From Methylobacterium sp. J-030 (lineage in GTDB: Bacteria; Pseudomonadota; Alphaproteobacteria; Rhizobiales; Beijerinckiaceae), in the NCBI RefSeq assembly GCF_022829545.1, contig NZ_JAKSYM010000326.1:1-61227 (forward strand): a stretch of DNA of 61,227 nucleotides, written 5' to 3'. Both the position numbers and the translations under genes were made by a program. Under the pieces are notes generated by a model, which was not told the origin of the DNA, made no database searches, and worked only from the letters and a program-made list of their open reading frames with translations. Below, piece by piece: positions 1-8,266 of the stretch; the first letter of the stretch is position 1, and the number at the start of each line of letters is the position of its first letter.

Positions 1-295
1 CGTCCTGACGCAGGTTGCGGGCCTGGAGGATCTTGCCCTTGAAGATGACGAACACGGAGCCGGAGGCGTAACCAGCCGAGAGCGTCACCGACTTGCCGAC
101 GTAGAACGCGGGCTGCGTGCTGCTCTTGGCGAGGTTGACGATGTTGATGCGGGCGACGTTCGGCGTGCTCGCGTCCTTCTGCGCGGTCTCGAAGAAGATG
201 CGCAGGCCCTGCCCGCCGTTCTCGTCGCCGCGGTAGGTGAAGGTCTTGCCGCCCTCGATCTCGACCGAGACGGTGCGGAGATATTGCAGCGTCAC
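1..295 (-). CDS. Phage baseplate/tail-like protein, partial
   Basis: This gene runs off the left edge of the window, so only about 98 N-terminal residues are visible. The start is a GTG at 295 that overlaps the TGA of the upstream gp10-like gene, an arrangement typical of phage morphogenesis operons. The visible part is rich in beta-type sequence, with a stretch reading as a turn around TPNVARINIVNL followed by VGKSVTLSAGYASG and VFVIFKGKI. This pattern resembles the N-terminus of small phage hub or baseplate proteins, which describe a value, a junction and an induced field. The family call rests on this resemblance and on the neighbour; no catalytic motif is visible. It is too short to fit the usual prediction tools and was read directly. 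Confidence 0.5.
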   Translation of the reverse strand, partial: MTLQYLRTVSVEIEGGKTFTYRGDENGGQGLRIFFETAQKDASTPNVARINIVNLAKSSTQPAFYVGKSVTLSAGYASGSVFVIFKGKILQARNLRQD

Positions 296-636
296 TCGCC
301 CTGTCCTTTGTTGAGGATGGAGTACGTGACCACCCTGCGCATCTGCGCGGTGTCGATGAGGGGCTTCTCGCCCGTCCGACCGCGGGCACGGCGGGCCGCC
401 AGGGTGCGCTCCGACAGCGGCGCGAAGGTGCCGTACGTCATCCGCTCCTGCACCGCGGCCACGCCGATCAGCCCGACTTCGTTCAGAGCCTTCACGGGCG
501 CGGACAGATCGCCGGAGAAAGCCGCTATCGCCCCCTTCTTCAGCCGCTCGGCTGCAAAGCCGATCATCTCCCGTAGCAGATCGGCGTCGGCGCTCTTCTC
601 CAACACGCCGCGAAGGCTCATCATTTCGGCGGTCAT
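292..636 (-). CDS. Phage virion morphogenesis (HK97 gp10 / Mu gpG-like) protein
   Basis: A 114-aa protein with an N-terminal helical part and a C-terminal stretch containing APLSERTLAARRARGRTGEKPLIDTAQMRR. The second half matches the recurring tail-completion signature in which a basic helix (TLAARRARGRTG) is followed by KPLIDTGQLR. Such proteins join head and tail in siphophages and are normally 110-180 aa, so this one is short but complete. The stop codon overlaps the GTG of the next phage gene downstream. No phage gene is seen to its right, so this is the right edge of a prophage or remnant. Assignment is by motif resemblance. Confidence 0.6.
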   Translation of the reverse strand: MTAEMMSLRGVLEKSADADLLREMIGFAAERLKKGAIAAFSGDLSAPVKALNEVGLIGVAAVQERMTYGTFAPLSERTLAARRARGRTGEKPLIDTAQMRRVVTYSILNKGQGE

Positions 637-884
637 TGGGGGTCTCTCGGGTTCGGGGTTGGCTGTCGCAACCCGACCCTACCCGGCAACCGCCGATGAC
701 CACCCGTCAGCTACACCACCGCCGGGGACACGACCTGGGGCAAGCGCTGTGAAACGGCTCAGCCGGAACTCACCCGCGCCCTCCGCTTCAGTGAAGCCTG
801 CAGAACGCAGCTCAAAAGGCACACCTCACAGGAACGTGTGCACCCGCGTTGACGGATTGAGAAGGCCGCCGCTAACGTGAATGT

Positions 885-1048
885 GACGGTTCCCCTCGGG
901 GATCAAAAGGGAACGCGGTGAGGGGCTCGCCCCGATGCTGCGGCTGCCCCCGCAACTGTAAGCGGCGAGCCCTTCACCACCACGTCACTGGGTCACCCCG
1001 GGAAGACGGTGCGAGGGCGGTGACCCGCGAGCCAGGAGACCTGCCGTC
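885..1048 (+). promoter_or_regulatory. Cobalamin (B12) riboswitch
   Basis: The classic conserved blocks are present in order: GGGAACGCGGTG near 909, GCTGCGGCTGCCCCCGCAACTGTAAGCGG from 937, CCGGGAAGACGGTGCGAG near 998-1015, and the B12 box GCCAGGAGACCTGCC at 1031-1045. The outer stem P1 can be formed by GACGG at 885-889 and CCGTC at 1044-1048. The element sits about 125 nt before the GTG of a TonB receptor. It is therefore expected to switch off expression of the receptor, and probably of the coupled cobalt permease, when adenosylcobalamin is plentiful. The expression platform between 1049 and 1172 has no obvious U-tract, so control of translation initiation is likelier than termination (inference). 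Confidence 0.92.
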
Positions 1049-1172
1049 AGCCGTGGTCACACGCGAAACGCGCCGGGCGGGGTGTCCTGGCGGGTGCCGA
1101 GACGCTCGTGCACGTGCGCGATCGGCGAGGCTTCATTCGCGGTGACGTGCCACTGCCGTCGCCCGAGGTCCC

Positions 1173-3335
1173 GTGTCTCATCGTCCAACGACTCGAACGC
1201 TCTCGATCCTGTCGGGCGTCAGCCTCGCCGTCCTAGCGTCAGCGGCTGTAGCTCAAAACCGATCCACTCCCAGTTCCGCGACCACCGAAACGGCGCTGGA
1301 GGAGATCTCGGTCACCGCGGAGACCGCCGCAGCCGCGTCACCGCAGGCCGGTCCATCTGCCAGCGCAGGCTACGTCGGGGGGGCGACCGGCATCGGTGGG
1401 ATCAGCATGCCGGTCGCCTCGGCCAGTTCCGGCGTGATCAGCGGCGCTCAGCTCAACAGCCGGCCGGTGACCCGCCCGGGCGAGGTGCTGGAGTCTGTGC
1501 CAGGCCTGATCGTCACACAGCATTCCGGGGAGGGGAAGGCCAACCAGTTCTTCCTGCGCGGCTTCAACCTCGACCACGGCACCGACATCGCCCTGTTCCT
1601 GGACGGCATGCCGCTCAACATGCGCACCCACGTCCACGGCCAGGGCTATGCCGACATCAACTTCCTGATCCCCGAACTCGTCGGCGCGGTGGAGTTCCAC
1701 AAGGGGCCGTACTTCGTCCGTGACGGCGACTTCGCCTCCGCGGGCTCGGTGCGGATCGACTACCTCGACACGACCGCCAAGAATGTCGCCCTGACCTCGA
1801 TGGGCAGCTTCGGCTACAAGCGGGCGCTCTCGATCACCACCGTGCCGCTGGCCGAGGGCAACCTGCTCCTGGCCGGCGAGGCACAGGTCTACGACGGGCC
1901 GTGGGTGATCCCGGACGCCCTGCGCAAGATCAACGGGGTCGCCCGCTACAGCCAGGGCACGGCGCTCGACGGGGTCTCGGTCACCGGCATGGCCTATGCG
2001 GCCCGCTGGACGGCCACCAACCAGATCCCCGAGCGGGCGGTCGCCGAGGGCCTGATCGGCCGCTACGGCACGCTCAGCCCGAGCGACGGCGGGGACACGT
2101 CCCGCTTCTCGATCTCAGGCAAGTTCAGTGCGACGGACGACACCGGCATCACCCGGGCCTCGGCCTACGTGATCCGCTCGCAGCTCAACCTGTTCAACGA
2201 CTTCACCTACTTCCTCAACGATCCGGTCAACGGCGACCAGTTCCACCAGCTCGACCAACGCATCATCGGCGGCGGCGAGGCCCTGCACATCTTCCAGGGC
2301 GACCTGTTCGGCATGCCGATGGAGAACGAGGTCGGCGTCCAGACCCGCACCGATTCGATCCGGGTCGGCCTGTTCAACACCACGAACCGCCAGTACCGCT
2401 CCGGCGTGCTCGACGACCGGGTGCTGGAGACGAGCGGGGCCTTCTACGTCGACAACCGGGTGCGCTGGACCGACTGGCTGCGCACCTCGATCGGCTTCCG
2501 CGCGGATGGCTACTCCGCCAGCGTCGTCTCGGACACGCCGGCCAATTCGGGCCGGGCGCGCGACGGCATCGTCAACCCGAAGCTCGGCCTGACGCTGGGA
2601 CCCTGGTTCGACACCGAACTCTACGTGAATTACGGCGGCGGCTTCCACTCGAACGACGTGCGCGGGGTGACCGCCACCGTCGATCCGACGTCCTCGCTGT
2701 TCAACACCACCCGCTCCCCGTTCCTGGTGCCGTCCACGGGCTACGAGATCGGCCTGCGCAACCGCTCGATCGCCGGGCTGGAGACGAGCCTCGCCCTGTT
2801 CCGGCTCGACTTCGCCTCGGAGAACCTGTTCCAGGGCGATACCGGCACGACGGAGCCGAGCCGGCCGACCCGGCGCTTCGGCGTCGAGTGGACCAACCGC
2901 TACGCGGTCGCGCCCTGGCTCTCGCTGGAGGGCGACCTGACGATCACCAATGCCCGCTTCTCGGACTACGACCCGGTCGGCAACCGGGTGCCCGAGGCTC
3001 CCACCACCATCGCGTCGGCGGGCGTCACCTTCGGTGAGCCGCTCGGCTGGTTCGGAAGCCTGAGGTTCCGCTACTTCGGTCCGCGCCCGCTGATCGAGGA
3101 CAACTCAATCCGCTCGCGGCCGACCGCGTTGTTCAACGGCCGGGTGGGCTACAACTTCGAGAACGGGATCAGCGTCTCGCTCGACGTGCTGAACCTGACC
3201 AACGGCAAGTCCGACCAGATCACCTACGCCTACGTCTCGCGCCTGCCGGGAGAGCCGGCGGAGGGACTTATCGACCGCGTCTTCCACCCGGTCGAGCCGA
3301 CGGCCGTGCGCCTCACCGTTGCCGGGAGGTTCTGA
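1173..3335 (+). CDS. TonB-dependent outer-membrane receptor, cobalamin-riboswitch controlled
   Basis: 720 aa. A signal peptide of about 27 residues ends at an AVAQ-like site, followed by a low-complexity Ala/Ser region. The plug domain runs from about residue 75 to 185, with GEVLESVPGLIVTQHSGEGK, FFLRGFNLDHGTDIALFLDG and VEFHKGPYF. The 22-strand barrel ends in the usual aromatic residue (VAGRF). The start is a GTG at 1173 with GAGG four bases upstream. The B12 riboswitch upstream and the cobalt/nickel permease downstream suggest it imports cobalt, a corrinoid or a cobalt chelate across the outer membrane. The class is clear from motifs; the substrate is inferred from context. The stop TGA overlaps the next ATG. 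Confidence 0.9.
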   Translation: MSHRPTTRTLSILSGVSLAVLASAAVAQNRSTPSSATTETALEEISVTAETAAAASPQAGPSASAGYVGGATGIGGISMPVASASSGVISGAQLNSRPVTRPGEVLESVPGLIVTQHSGEGKANQFFLRGFNLDHGTDIALFLDGMPLNMRTHVHGQGYADINFLIPELVGAVEFHKGPYFVRDGDFASAGSVRIDYLDTTAKNVALTSMGSFGYKRALSITTVPLAEGNLLLAGEAQVYDGPWVIPDALRKINGVARYSQGTALDGVSVTGMAYAARWTATNQIPERAVAEGLIGRYGTLSPSDGGDTSRFSISGKFSATDDTGITRASAYVIRSQLNLFNDFTYFLNDPVNGDQFHQLDQRIIGGGEALHIFQGDLFGMPMENEVGVQTRTDSIRVGLFNTTNRQYRSGVLDDRVLETSGAFYVDNRVRWTDWLRTSIGFRADGYSASVVSDTPANSGRARDGIVNPKLGLTLGPWFDTELYVNYGGGFHSNDVRGVTATVDPTSSLFNTTRSPFLVPSTGYEIGLRNRSIAGLETSLALFRLDFASENLFQGDTGTTEPSRPTRRFGVEWTNRYAVAPWLSLEGDLTITNARFSDYDPVGNRVPEAPTTIASAGVTFGEPLGWFGSLRFRYFGPRPLIEDNSIRSRPTALFNGRVGYNFENGISVSLDVLNLTNGKSDQITYAYVSRLPGEPAEGLIDRVFHPVEPTAVRLTVAGRF

Positions 3336-3718
3336 TGCGACGTTCCCAGTCCGGCGATCTATCGAGCGAGCCGGGAATGCACGCGAAGGCGGTGCCGGCC
3401 ATCGAGGTCGTCCGTCCAAAGCGCTGCGGTGACGCCGGGCGACGCGCTGCGACCACGCGGGCACGTCGCTATGTCGCCGGTATCGAGCCACTGCTGGAAG
3501 TGATCATCCGTGATCAGGGCCGCACGGCTCAGGCGGTCGCGACCGAGTTGACGCGTCGCGCCGTGCGGAAACCCCGCGGCGGGGTGATCTGGACATCGGC
3601 GGACGCCCAGAGGCTCCTGCGTCGCGTGGGTGCCGGTAGACGAACACCTCGTTTCGATAGCCCGACGAGTGATCGGGCAGCGCCACGCCACCACGGCACG
3701 CCATATGCGGGACGATGA
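3335..3718 (+). pseudogene. Recombinase C-terminal-like remnant, coupled to both neighbours
   Basis: A 127-aa reading frame whose ATG overlaps the receptor stop (TGATG) and whose TGA overlaps the ATG of the permease (ATGA). The segment from about residue 50 to 100, including PLLEVIIRDQGRTAQAVATEL and RRAVRKPRGGVIWTSADAQRLL, resembles the end of large serine recombinases. In those, a spacer helix is followed by a motif like AIAAELNxRGIxTPRGGxW. No catalytic serine domain is present, so it cannot be a working recombinase. It may be a domesticated or decaying fragment kept as a translational bridge between two cobalt-uptake genes. Whether it is translated is unknown. Confidence 0.45.
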
Positions 3719-4791
3719 GGGTCGATATGGATGAGATCGTCCCGCCCGAAGGCACGGCGTCCCGCGTCGTGCGACGCCGTATCGGTCTTCTCTACCTCTT
3801 CCTGATCGCGGTGAATGCCGCCGCCTGGTTGTGGGCCTACGGACTGTTCGCAGGGCAGGCAGCCCTGCTCTCGACCGCGATGCTGGCCTACGTCTTCGGC
3901 CTGCGTCATGCGGTCGACCCCGACCACATCGCCGCCATCGACAACGTCACCCGCAAGCTCATGCAGGCTGGCCAGCGCCCGATCGCCGTCGGTTTCTGGT
4001 TCGCGCTCGGTCACTCTACGATCGTCGTGGCGGCCGCCGCCGCGGTGGCGCTCGCAGCAACCAGCCTGATCACGGCATCCGAAGGCTACCGCGAACTCGG
4101 CAGCCTGATCGGTACCGGCGTCTCGGCAGGCTTCCTCATCCTGATCGGGCTGATCAACCTCGTCGTCCTCGCCGGCGTCTGGCGAACCTTTCGGCAGGTG
4201 CGCCGTACCGGACGCTACGCCGAGGAGGACCTCGACCTGTTGCTCGCCAATCAGGGCATTCTCGCCCGCCTCCTGCGACCGCTGTTCCGCTTGGTGACGC
4301 GCTCTTGGCACATGTACCCGCTGGGCCTCCTGTTCGCGCTCGGCTTCGACACCGCGACCGAGGTCAGCCTCTTCGGCCTCTCGGCTGCGCAGGCGAGCAG
4401 GGGCACCGACCTTTGGGCGATCCTGGTCTTTCCGGCCCTGTTCACCGCAGGGATGACGCTGGTCGACGCAACGGACGGCGTGCTGATGCTCGGCGCCTAC
4501 AGCTGGGCTTACGTCCAGCCGGTGCGCAAACTGTTCTACAACCTGACCATCACTCTGGTCTCGGTGGTCGTTGCGCTGGTGATCGGTACGCTGGAGGCGC
4601 TCAATCTCATCGCCGACAAGCTCGCGCTTCAAGGCACGTTCTGGAGTTGGATCGGCGCGATCAACGACAACTTCGGCGTGCTCGGTTTCGGCATCGTCGG
4701 GCTGTTCGCGGCGGCCTGGCTGCTGTCGTTCCTGGTCTATCGCCTCGGCGGCTTCGACCGGATCGCCGTCGCGCCGGCCGATCCCGGCTGA
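3715..4791 (+). CDS. NiCoT-family cobalt/nickel transporter
   Basis: 358 aa with seven or eight predicted membrane helices. The signatures of HoxN/NixA-type permeases are visible: RHAVDPDHIAAIDN in the second helix (the metal-selecting HX4DH core), FALGHSTIVV, and LGFDTATEVSLFGLS. These are inner-membrane secondary transporters for Co2+ or Ni2+. Linkage to a cobalamin riboswitch favours cobalt for B12 synthesis (inference). A second in-frame ATG at 3727, preceded by GAGGG, may be the true start; the first overlaps the upstream stop. The gene is convergent with the PCuAC gene, and a small GC hairpin lies between them. Confidence 0.88.
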   Translation: MRVDMDEIVPPEGTASRVVRRRIGLLYLFLIAVNAAAWLWAYGLFAGQAALLSTAMLAYVFGLRHAVDPDHIAAIDNVTRKLMQAGQRPIAVGFWFALGHSTIVVAAAAAVALAATSLITASEGYRELGSLIGTGVSAGFLILIGLINLVVLAGVWRTFRQVRRTGRYAEEDLDLLLANQGILARLLRPLFRLVTRSWHMYPLGLLFALGFDTATEVSLFGLSAAQASRGTDLWAILVFPALFTAGMTLVDATDGVLMLGAYSWAYVQPVRKLFYNLTITLVSVVVALVIGTLEALNLIADKLALQGTFWSWIGAINDNFGVLGFGIVGLFAAAWLLSFLVYRLGGFDRIAVAPADPG

Positions 4792-4798
4792 GGCTCGA

Positions 4799-4817
4799 GA
4801 GCGCCCGGCCGGGGCTC
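4799..4817. terminator. Possible bidirectional hairpin between convergent genes
   Basis: GAGC-g-CCC-GGCC-GGG-g-CTC can fold into a short GC-rich stem with one internal mismatch. It sits between the ends of the cobalt permease and the PCuAC gene. There is no U-tract on either strand, so it is only a weak terminator candidate. Confidence 0.25.
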
Positions 4818-4840
4818 GCTGGATCGCGGCGGAGATCCGA

Positions 4841-5371
4841 TCAGTGCACGTGGCCGCCGGGGTGTCCCGCGCCGCCGTGATCCATCTCCATCGCGTCCTT
4901 GCCGGGCGCCTGGGCGGCGATGCCCTCGACGGTGAAATCCACCGGTACGGCGCCCGCCTTGGCGAAGGTCAGCGTGCCCTTGGCCGCCTGACCTTTCTTG
5001 AGCTGACCCTTCAGGTCGAGGAACATCAGGTGGTAGCCGCCGGGCTTGAGCGTCACCGTCTCGCCGGGCTTGATCACCAGACCGCCCTCGACAGGCGCCA
5101 TCTTCATCACGCCGTTCTCCATCGACATCTGGTGGATTTGGACACGGCCGGCGTCGTCGAACGAGCCGCCGGTAAGGGTATCGGGCTCGGTGCCGGTATT
5201 GGTCACGCTGAGGTAGCCGCCCGCGACCTTGGCGCCGTTGGGCGTGGCGCGCGACCAGGGATGGCCGATCTTGAGGGTCCCCACCGTGTAGTCGTGGGCC
5301 GCGGCGGGGGCTGCTGTCAGAGCGAGTGCGAAGGCGGCGGGGGCTAAGCAGCGAGTCAGGAAGGGTCGCAT
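4841..5371 (-). CDS. PCu(A)C-type periplasmic copper chaperone
   Basis: 176 aa with a clear signal peptide (AFALALTAAPAAA). The cupredoxin-like body carries the metal motif of the PCuAC family: HQMSMENGVMKM followed about 20 residues later by GGYHLMFLDL, the H(M)X10MX21HXM arrangement. The tail MEMDHGGAGHPGGHVH adds extra His and Met ligands, common in alphaproteobacterial members. These proteins carry Cu(I) in the periplasm, typically to cytochrome c oxidase CuA with SCO proteins; an SCO gene is present at 26980-27561. Here it is the last gene of a five-gene minus-strand metal operon, 55 bp downstream of a TonB receptor, which supports a copper role for the operon. Confidence 0.9.
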   Translation of the reverse strand: MRPFLTRCLAPAAFALALTAAPAAAHDYTVGTLKIGHPWSRATPNGAKVAGGYLSVTNTGTEPDTLTGGSFDDAGRVQIHQMSMENGVMKMAPVEGGLVIKPGETVTLKPGGYHLMFLDLKGQLKKGQAAKGTLTFAKAGAVPVDFTVEGIAAQAPGKDAMEMDHGGAGHPGGHVH

Positions 5372-5426
5372 GGTCGTCTCCAGGAAGAGGGGATCAGGTG
5401 GTGCGAACGGGACCGCGTGCGGATGA

Positions 5427-7775
5427 TCAGAACGCGAGTTTCATCCCGCCGACGAAGTTGCGCGGGGCGCCCGCGAAGATCGAACCGGTGGTAGTCGCCA
5501 GTACGCCTGCGCCGTTCTGCAGACCGGTCGTGGCGCTGATCGAGTCGGCGAGGTTCTGAGCCGAGTTGGTGTAGACCCGGTCAAACAGATTGCGCACCTC
5601 GACGTACAGGCTCAGCCGCTTGGCAAACCCCGTCTCCGCCGCGCCCGCGAGCGCCCGGTCGTAGTGCACGTTGAGATTCACGACCGTGAAGCCCGGTGCC
5701 TTCAGGAGGTTGGCGTTGTCGAGGTAGAAGTCGCTTTGGTAGACGGCCTCCACGAAGGCCCCCACGCCCGCCCAGGGGCCCGTCGTCTGCTCGTAACCGA
5801 ACCGGACCAGGGCCGCGTCGGTCGGCACGCCGGGGATGTGGTTCCCCGCCCGGTCGAAGCGGGACGTGCGCGTGCCGGCGCTGAGCTGCTCGACGTACTT
5901 CGTGTAGATCTGATCGTCGTGCGTGTAGGCCAGCGTCGCCCGCCAGCCGTCCGGGGACGTCCAGGTCCCGCCGACCTCGACGCCGCGATGCTCGGAGGCC
6001 GGGGCGTTGAACGTGTAGCTCAGAAGGCCCGCACCGGGCGACTGCGAGATCAGCTCGTTGCGGAAGAACTCGTAGAAGCCGGTGACGGAGAACTGCAGTT
6101 CGGGCAGCGGCGTCCAATATGCGCCGAGGTCGAAGCCGAGGTTCTCCTGGGTCTGCAGCTGGCTGTTGTTGCCTGGCACGCCGGCCGGGGTGACCGTGAG
6201 GTTCGAGGCCGAGGGCGTGGCGTAGCCGGTGGCGACGCGGCCGAGGAAACGCCACGCCGCGTCCGGCCGATAGGTCAGCGAGAACTCGGGCGCGACGTTG
6301 AGGAAGCTGCGGTCGAGATTGGCGGTGGCGGCCGTCACGCCACCTGCGGTCGGGTAGCCATAGGTGATGTTGCTGCCACCGATCGTGGTGTTCTCGGCGC
6401 TGATACCCGCCACCGCGGTCCACTGGTCGGACAGCTGCAGCTCGATCCGCGCCCGGCCGCCGAGGTTGTCCTGCGTGGCGGCCAGGTTGGCGTTCAGGGC
6501 CCCGAGCCGGGCACCGCCATAGGGCGCGCGGACGTAGGTGAGCTGGTTCGAGTCGAGGGTGTTGTAGGCCAGCGCCACGTAGCCGGTCATCGGCAACCCA
6601 AAGAGGTCGCCGCGGCGGGTCACGTCGGTGAGGAAGTTGAAGCCCGGGAAGTCGCCCCGCGCGGAGGTGGTGTAGAACGGCTGGTTGATGTTGCGGTCGT
6701 CGAACACGAGCTGGGTGCGCCAGGTCGTGAAGGCATCGAAGTCGTGCTCGTAGCGCCCGCCGATGATGGTGCGTCGATCGCCGCGGAAGAAGCCGCCCTC
6801 GTCGGCTGTGACCGGCACGGTGGCGCCGTTCCGGCCGTTGATCGGCAGGTTGTAGGTCGTGCAGCCGGGGGCCGCGGTCAGCGCCGAGGCACAACCGCGC
6901 TGGTAGGGGTTCTGGTAGAATTGCAGCAGCGAGGAGCGTCCGGGCAGGTTCGCCTGGAACTCGTTGTTGATGATCTTCAGCGTGAAGCGGTTGTCCGGTG
7001 TCGGCGTGTAGGTGCCGAGGAAATTGATCGTCTGGGTATTGAACGAGCTGTGGCCGGCATAGCCGTCCCCGCGGGCGTCGCTGGTGAACAGGCTGTACTC
7101 GAACGGGCCACTGATCCCGCCGACGGTGGCATAGGTGTTAAGGTAGCCGAAGCTGCCGGCATCGACGCCGTACTCGACGCCGTTCACCGCCGCACCCCGG
7201 CGGGTCGTGAAGGCGAGCGCGCCGCCACTGGCGTAGTTGCCGAACAGCGCCGATTGCGGCCCGCGGAACACGTCGAGGCTGCTGTAGGCGCGCGGATCGG
7301 TGATGTCGAAGCGCGAGGAGCCGTCGGCCTGGGTGACCGGGAAGCCGTCCTCCAGCACGACGACGTTGCGCGAGACGCCCGTGGCGCGGGCGTTGTTGCC
7401 ACGGATCGAGATGATGACGTCCCGGGGGCCGTTGCCCTGGCGGACGGTGACGCCCGGGCTGTTGCGCACGACGTCGGCGATGTTCACCGCCGGCCGATCG
7501 TCGATGACGTTCTGGCGACCGACCGTGCTGTTCACCTCGCCGACGGGGACGGCGATCGGGGTCGGAGCGGCCGGGGCCGGTCCGGCGATCGTAGGCGCTC
7601 CGGCCGCCGGGGCCTGGGATGCGACAGCCGGTCCGGGACCGCCCTCCCCGACCACCGAAAGTTCCCCGAGCGTCACGGATTGCTGCGCCTGAGCGGCGGT
7701 GATGGCGAGTGAGCTTGCGGCAAGCAACGGGGCGAGGAAGCGCCGGGGTACGGGGGAGCCTGAAACGAAGGACAT
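5427..7775 (-). CDS. TonB-dependent outer-membrane receptor (probable copper or ferric-complex uptake)
   Basis: 782 aa. The signal peptide is near residues 10-30 (LAITAAQAQ), then comes a Pro/Ala-rich spacer. The plug has NIADVVRNSPGVTVRQGNG, IISIRGNNA and VFRGPQSALFGNYASGGA. The 22-strand barrel has a FecA-like order (TLKIINNEFQANLPGRSSL, YATPSASNLTVTP) and ends in GGMKLAF. A CASALTAAPGC loop could form a disulfide. It lies between DUF2946 and PCuAC genes and downstream of a PepSY membrane protein. This set recurs with copper receptors in proteobacteria, although PepSY proteins also accompany siderophore receptors. The receptor class is certain; the substrate is not. Confidence 0.88.
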   Translation of the reverse strand: MSFVSGSPVPRRFLAPLLAASSLAITAAQAQQSVTLGELSVVGEGGPGPAVASQAPAAGAPTIAGPAPAAPTPIAVPVGEVNSTVGRQNVIDDRPAVNIADVVRNSPGVTVRQGNGPRDVIISIRGNNARATGVSRNVVVLEDGFPVTQADGSSRFDITDPRAYSSLDVFRGPQSALFGNYASGGALAFTTRRGAAVNGVEYGVDAGSFGYLNTYATVGGISGPFEYSLFTSDARGDGYAGHSSFNTQTINFLGTYTPTPDNRFTLKIINNEFQANLPGRSSLLQFYQNPYQRGCASALTAAPGCTTYNLPINGRNGATVPVTADEGGFFRGDRRTIIGGRYEHDFDAFTTWRTQLVFDDRNINQPFYTTSARGDFPGFNFLTDVTRRGDLFGLPMTGYVALAYNTLDSNQLTYVRAPYGGARLGALNANLAATQDNLGGRARIELQLSDQWTAVAGISAENTTIGGSNITYGYPTAGGVTAATANLDRSFLNVAPEFSLTYRPDAAWRFLGRVATGYATPSASNLTVTPAGVPGNNSQLQTQENLGFDLGAYWTPLPELQFSVTGFYEFFRNELISQSPGAGLLSYTFNAPASEHRGVEVGGTWTSPDGWRATLAYTHDDQIYTKYVEQLSAGTRTSRFDRAGNHIPGVPTDAALVRFGYEQTTGPWAGVGAFVEAVYQSDFYLDNANLLKAPGFTVVNLNVHYDRALAGAAETGFAKRLSLYVEVRNLFDRVYTNSAQNLADSISATTGLQNGAGVLATTTGSIFAGAPRNFVGGMKLAF

Positions 7776-7846
7776 GATCGGGGATCTCGTCTGAACGCAG
7801 GTGGGCTGGCCGCGTGGCGCGGAACAGCCCAGGGCGGGGGCAGCAC

Positions 7847-8242
7847 TCAGACGGTCTCGGGTGGAGCACGGGCCTGGCGAGCGGTTCGCGAAGGCCGGGG
7901 CCCATGAGCCGGCGGCGGCATCGGCCAGGTGATGCGGTGCCAGACGAAGTGCCCGACAACCGCTTCAGGTACGACCGGCAGCGGGGCGGCGGCGGTGCAG
8001 CGGCAGAAGGGACAGCGATCGCAGTCGGAGCGCTGCGCCGGCAGATCCGTCGCGATGCCGGTGCTCGGATCCCGGCCACAGATGATGGCGTGGATCAGCG
8101 CGTCTGCAGCCGCCGCTTCCGCCTGTCTGGCGTGTGCTAACACGCCGGCTGCAGGCGCCAACACCTGTAGCCACAGCGCGAGCAGGATCAGGCCAGCGCC
8201 GAGTTGGCGCGGCCAGCCTGCCGATCGTATCTGGGGGAACAC
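7847..8242 (-). CDS. DUF2946-like secreted protein with Cys cluster
   Basis: 131 aa. The N-terminal hydrophobic segment (LGAGLILLALWLQVLAPAAG) acts as a signal or anchor, followed by a Cys-rich loop CDRCPFCRC and a His-containing tail. Small proteins of this build (DUF2946) are repeatedly encoded beside copper-regulated TonB receptors and PCuAC chaperones, and are thought to handle metal in the periplasm; their biochemistry is not settled. It sits 71 bp upstream of the receptor and 24 bp downstream of the PepSY gene, and is probably co-transcribed with both. The family call rests on architecture and neighbours. Confidence 0.7.
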   Translation of the reverse strand: MFPQIRSAGWPRQLGAGLILLALWLQVLAPAAGVLAHARQAEAAAADALIHAIICGRDPSTGIATDLPAQRSDCDRCPFCRCTAAAPLPVVPEAVVGHFVWHRITWPMPPPAHGPRPSRTARQARAPPETV

Positions 8243-8266
8243 GGGGCCGCGCCCGTCGTGATGCGG

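Noticed and set aside
3529..4632. 367-aa minus-strand frame over the cobalt permease
   Set aside because: Shadow of the permease; highly charged, low-complexity translation.
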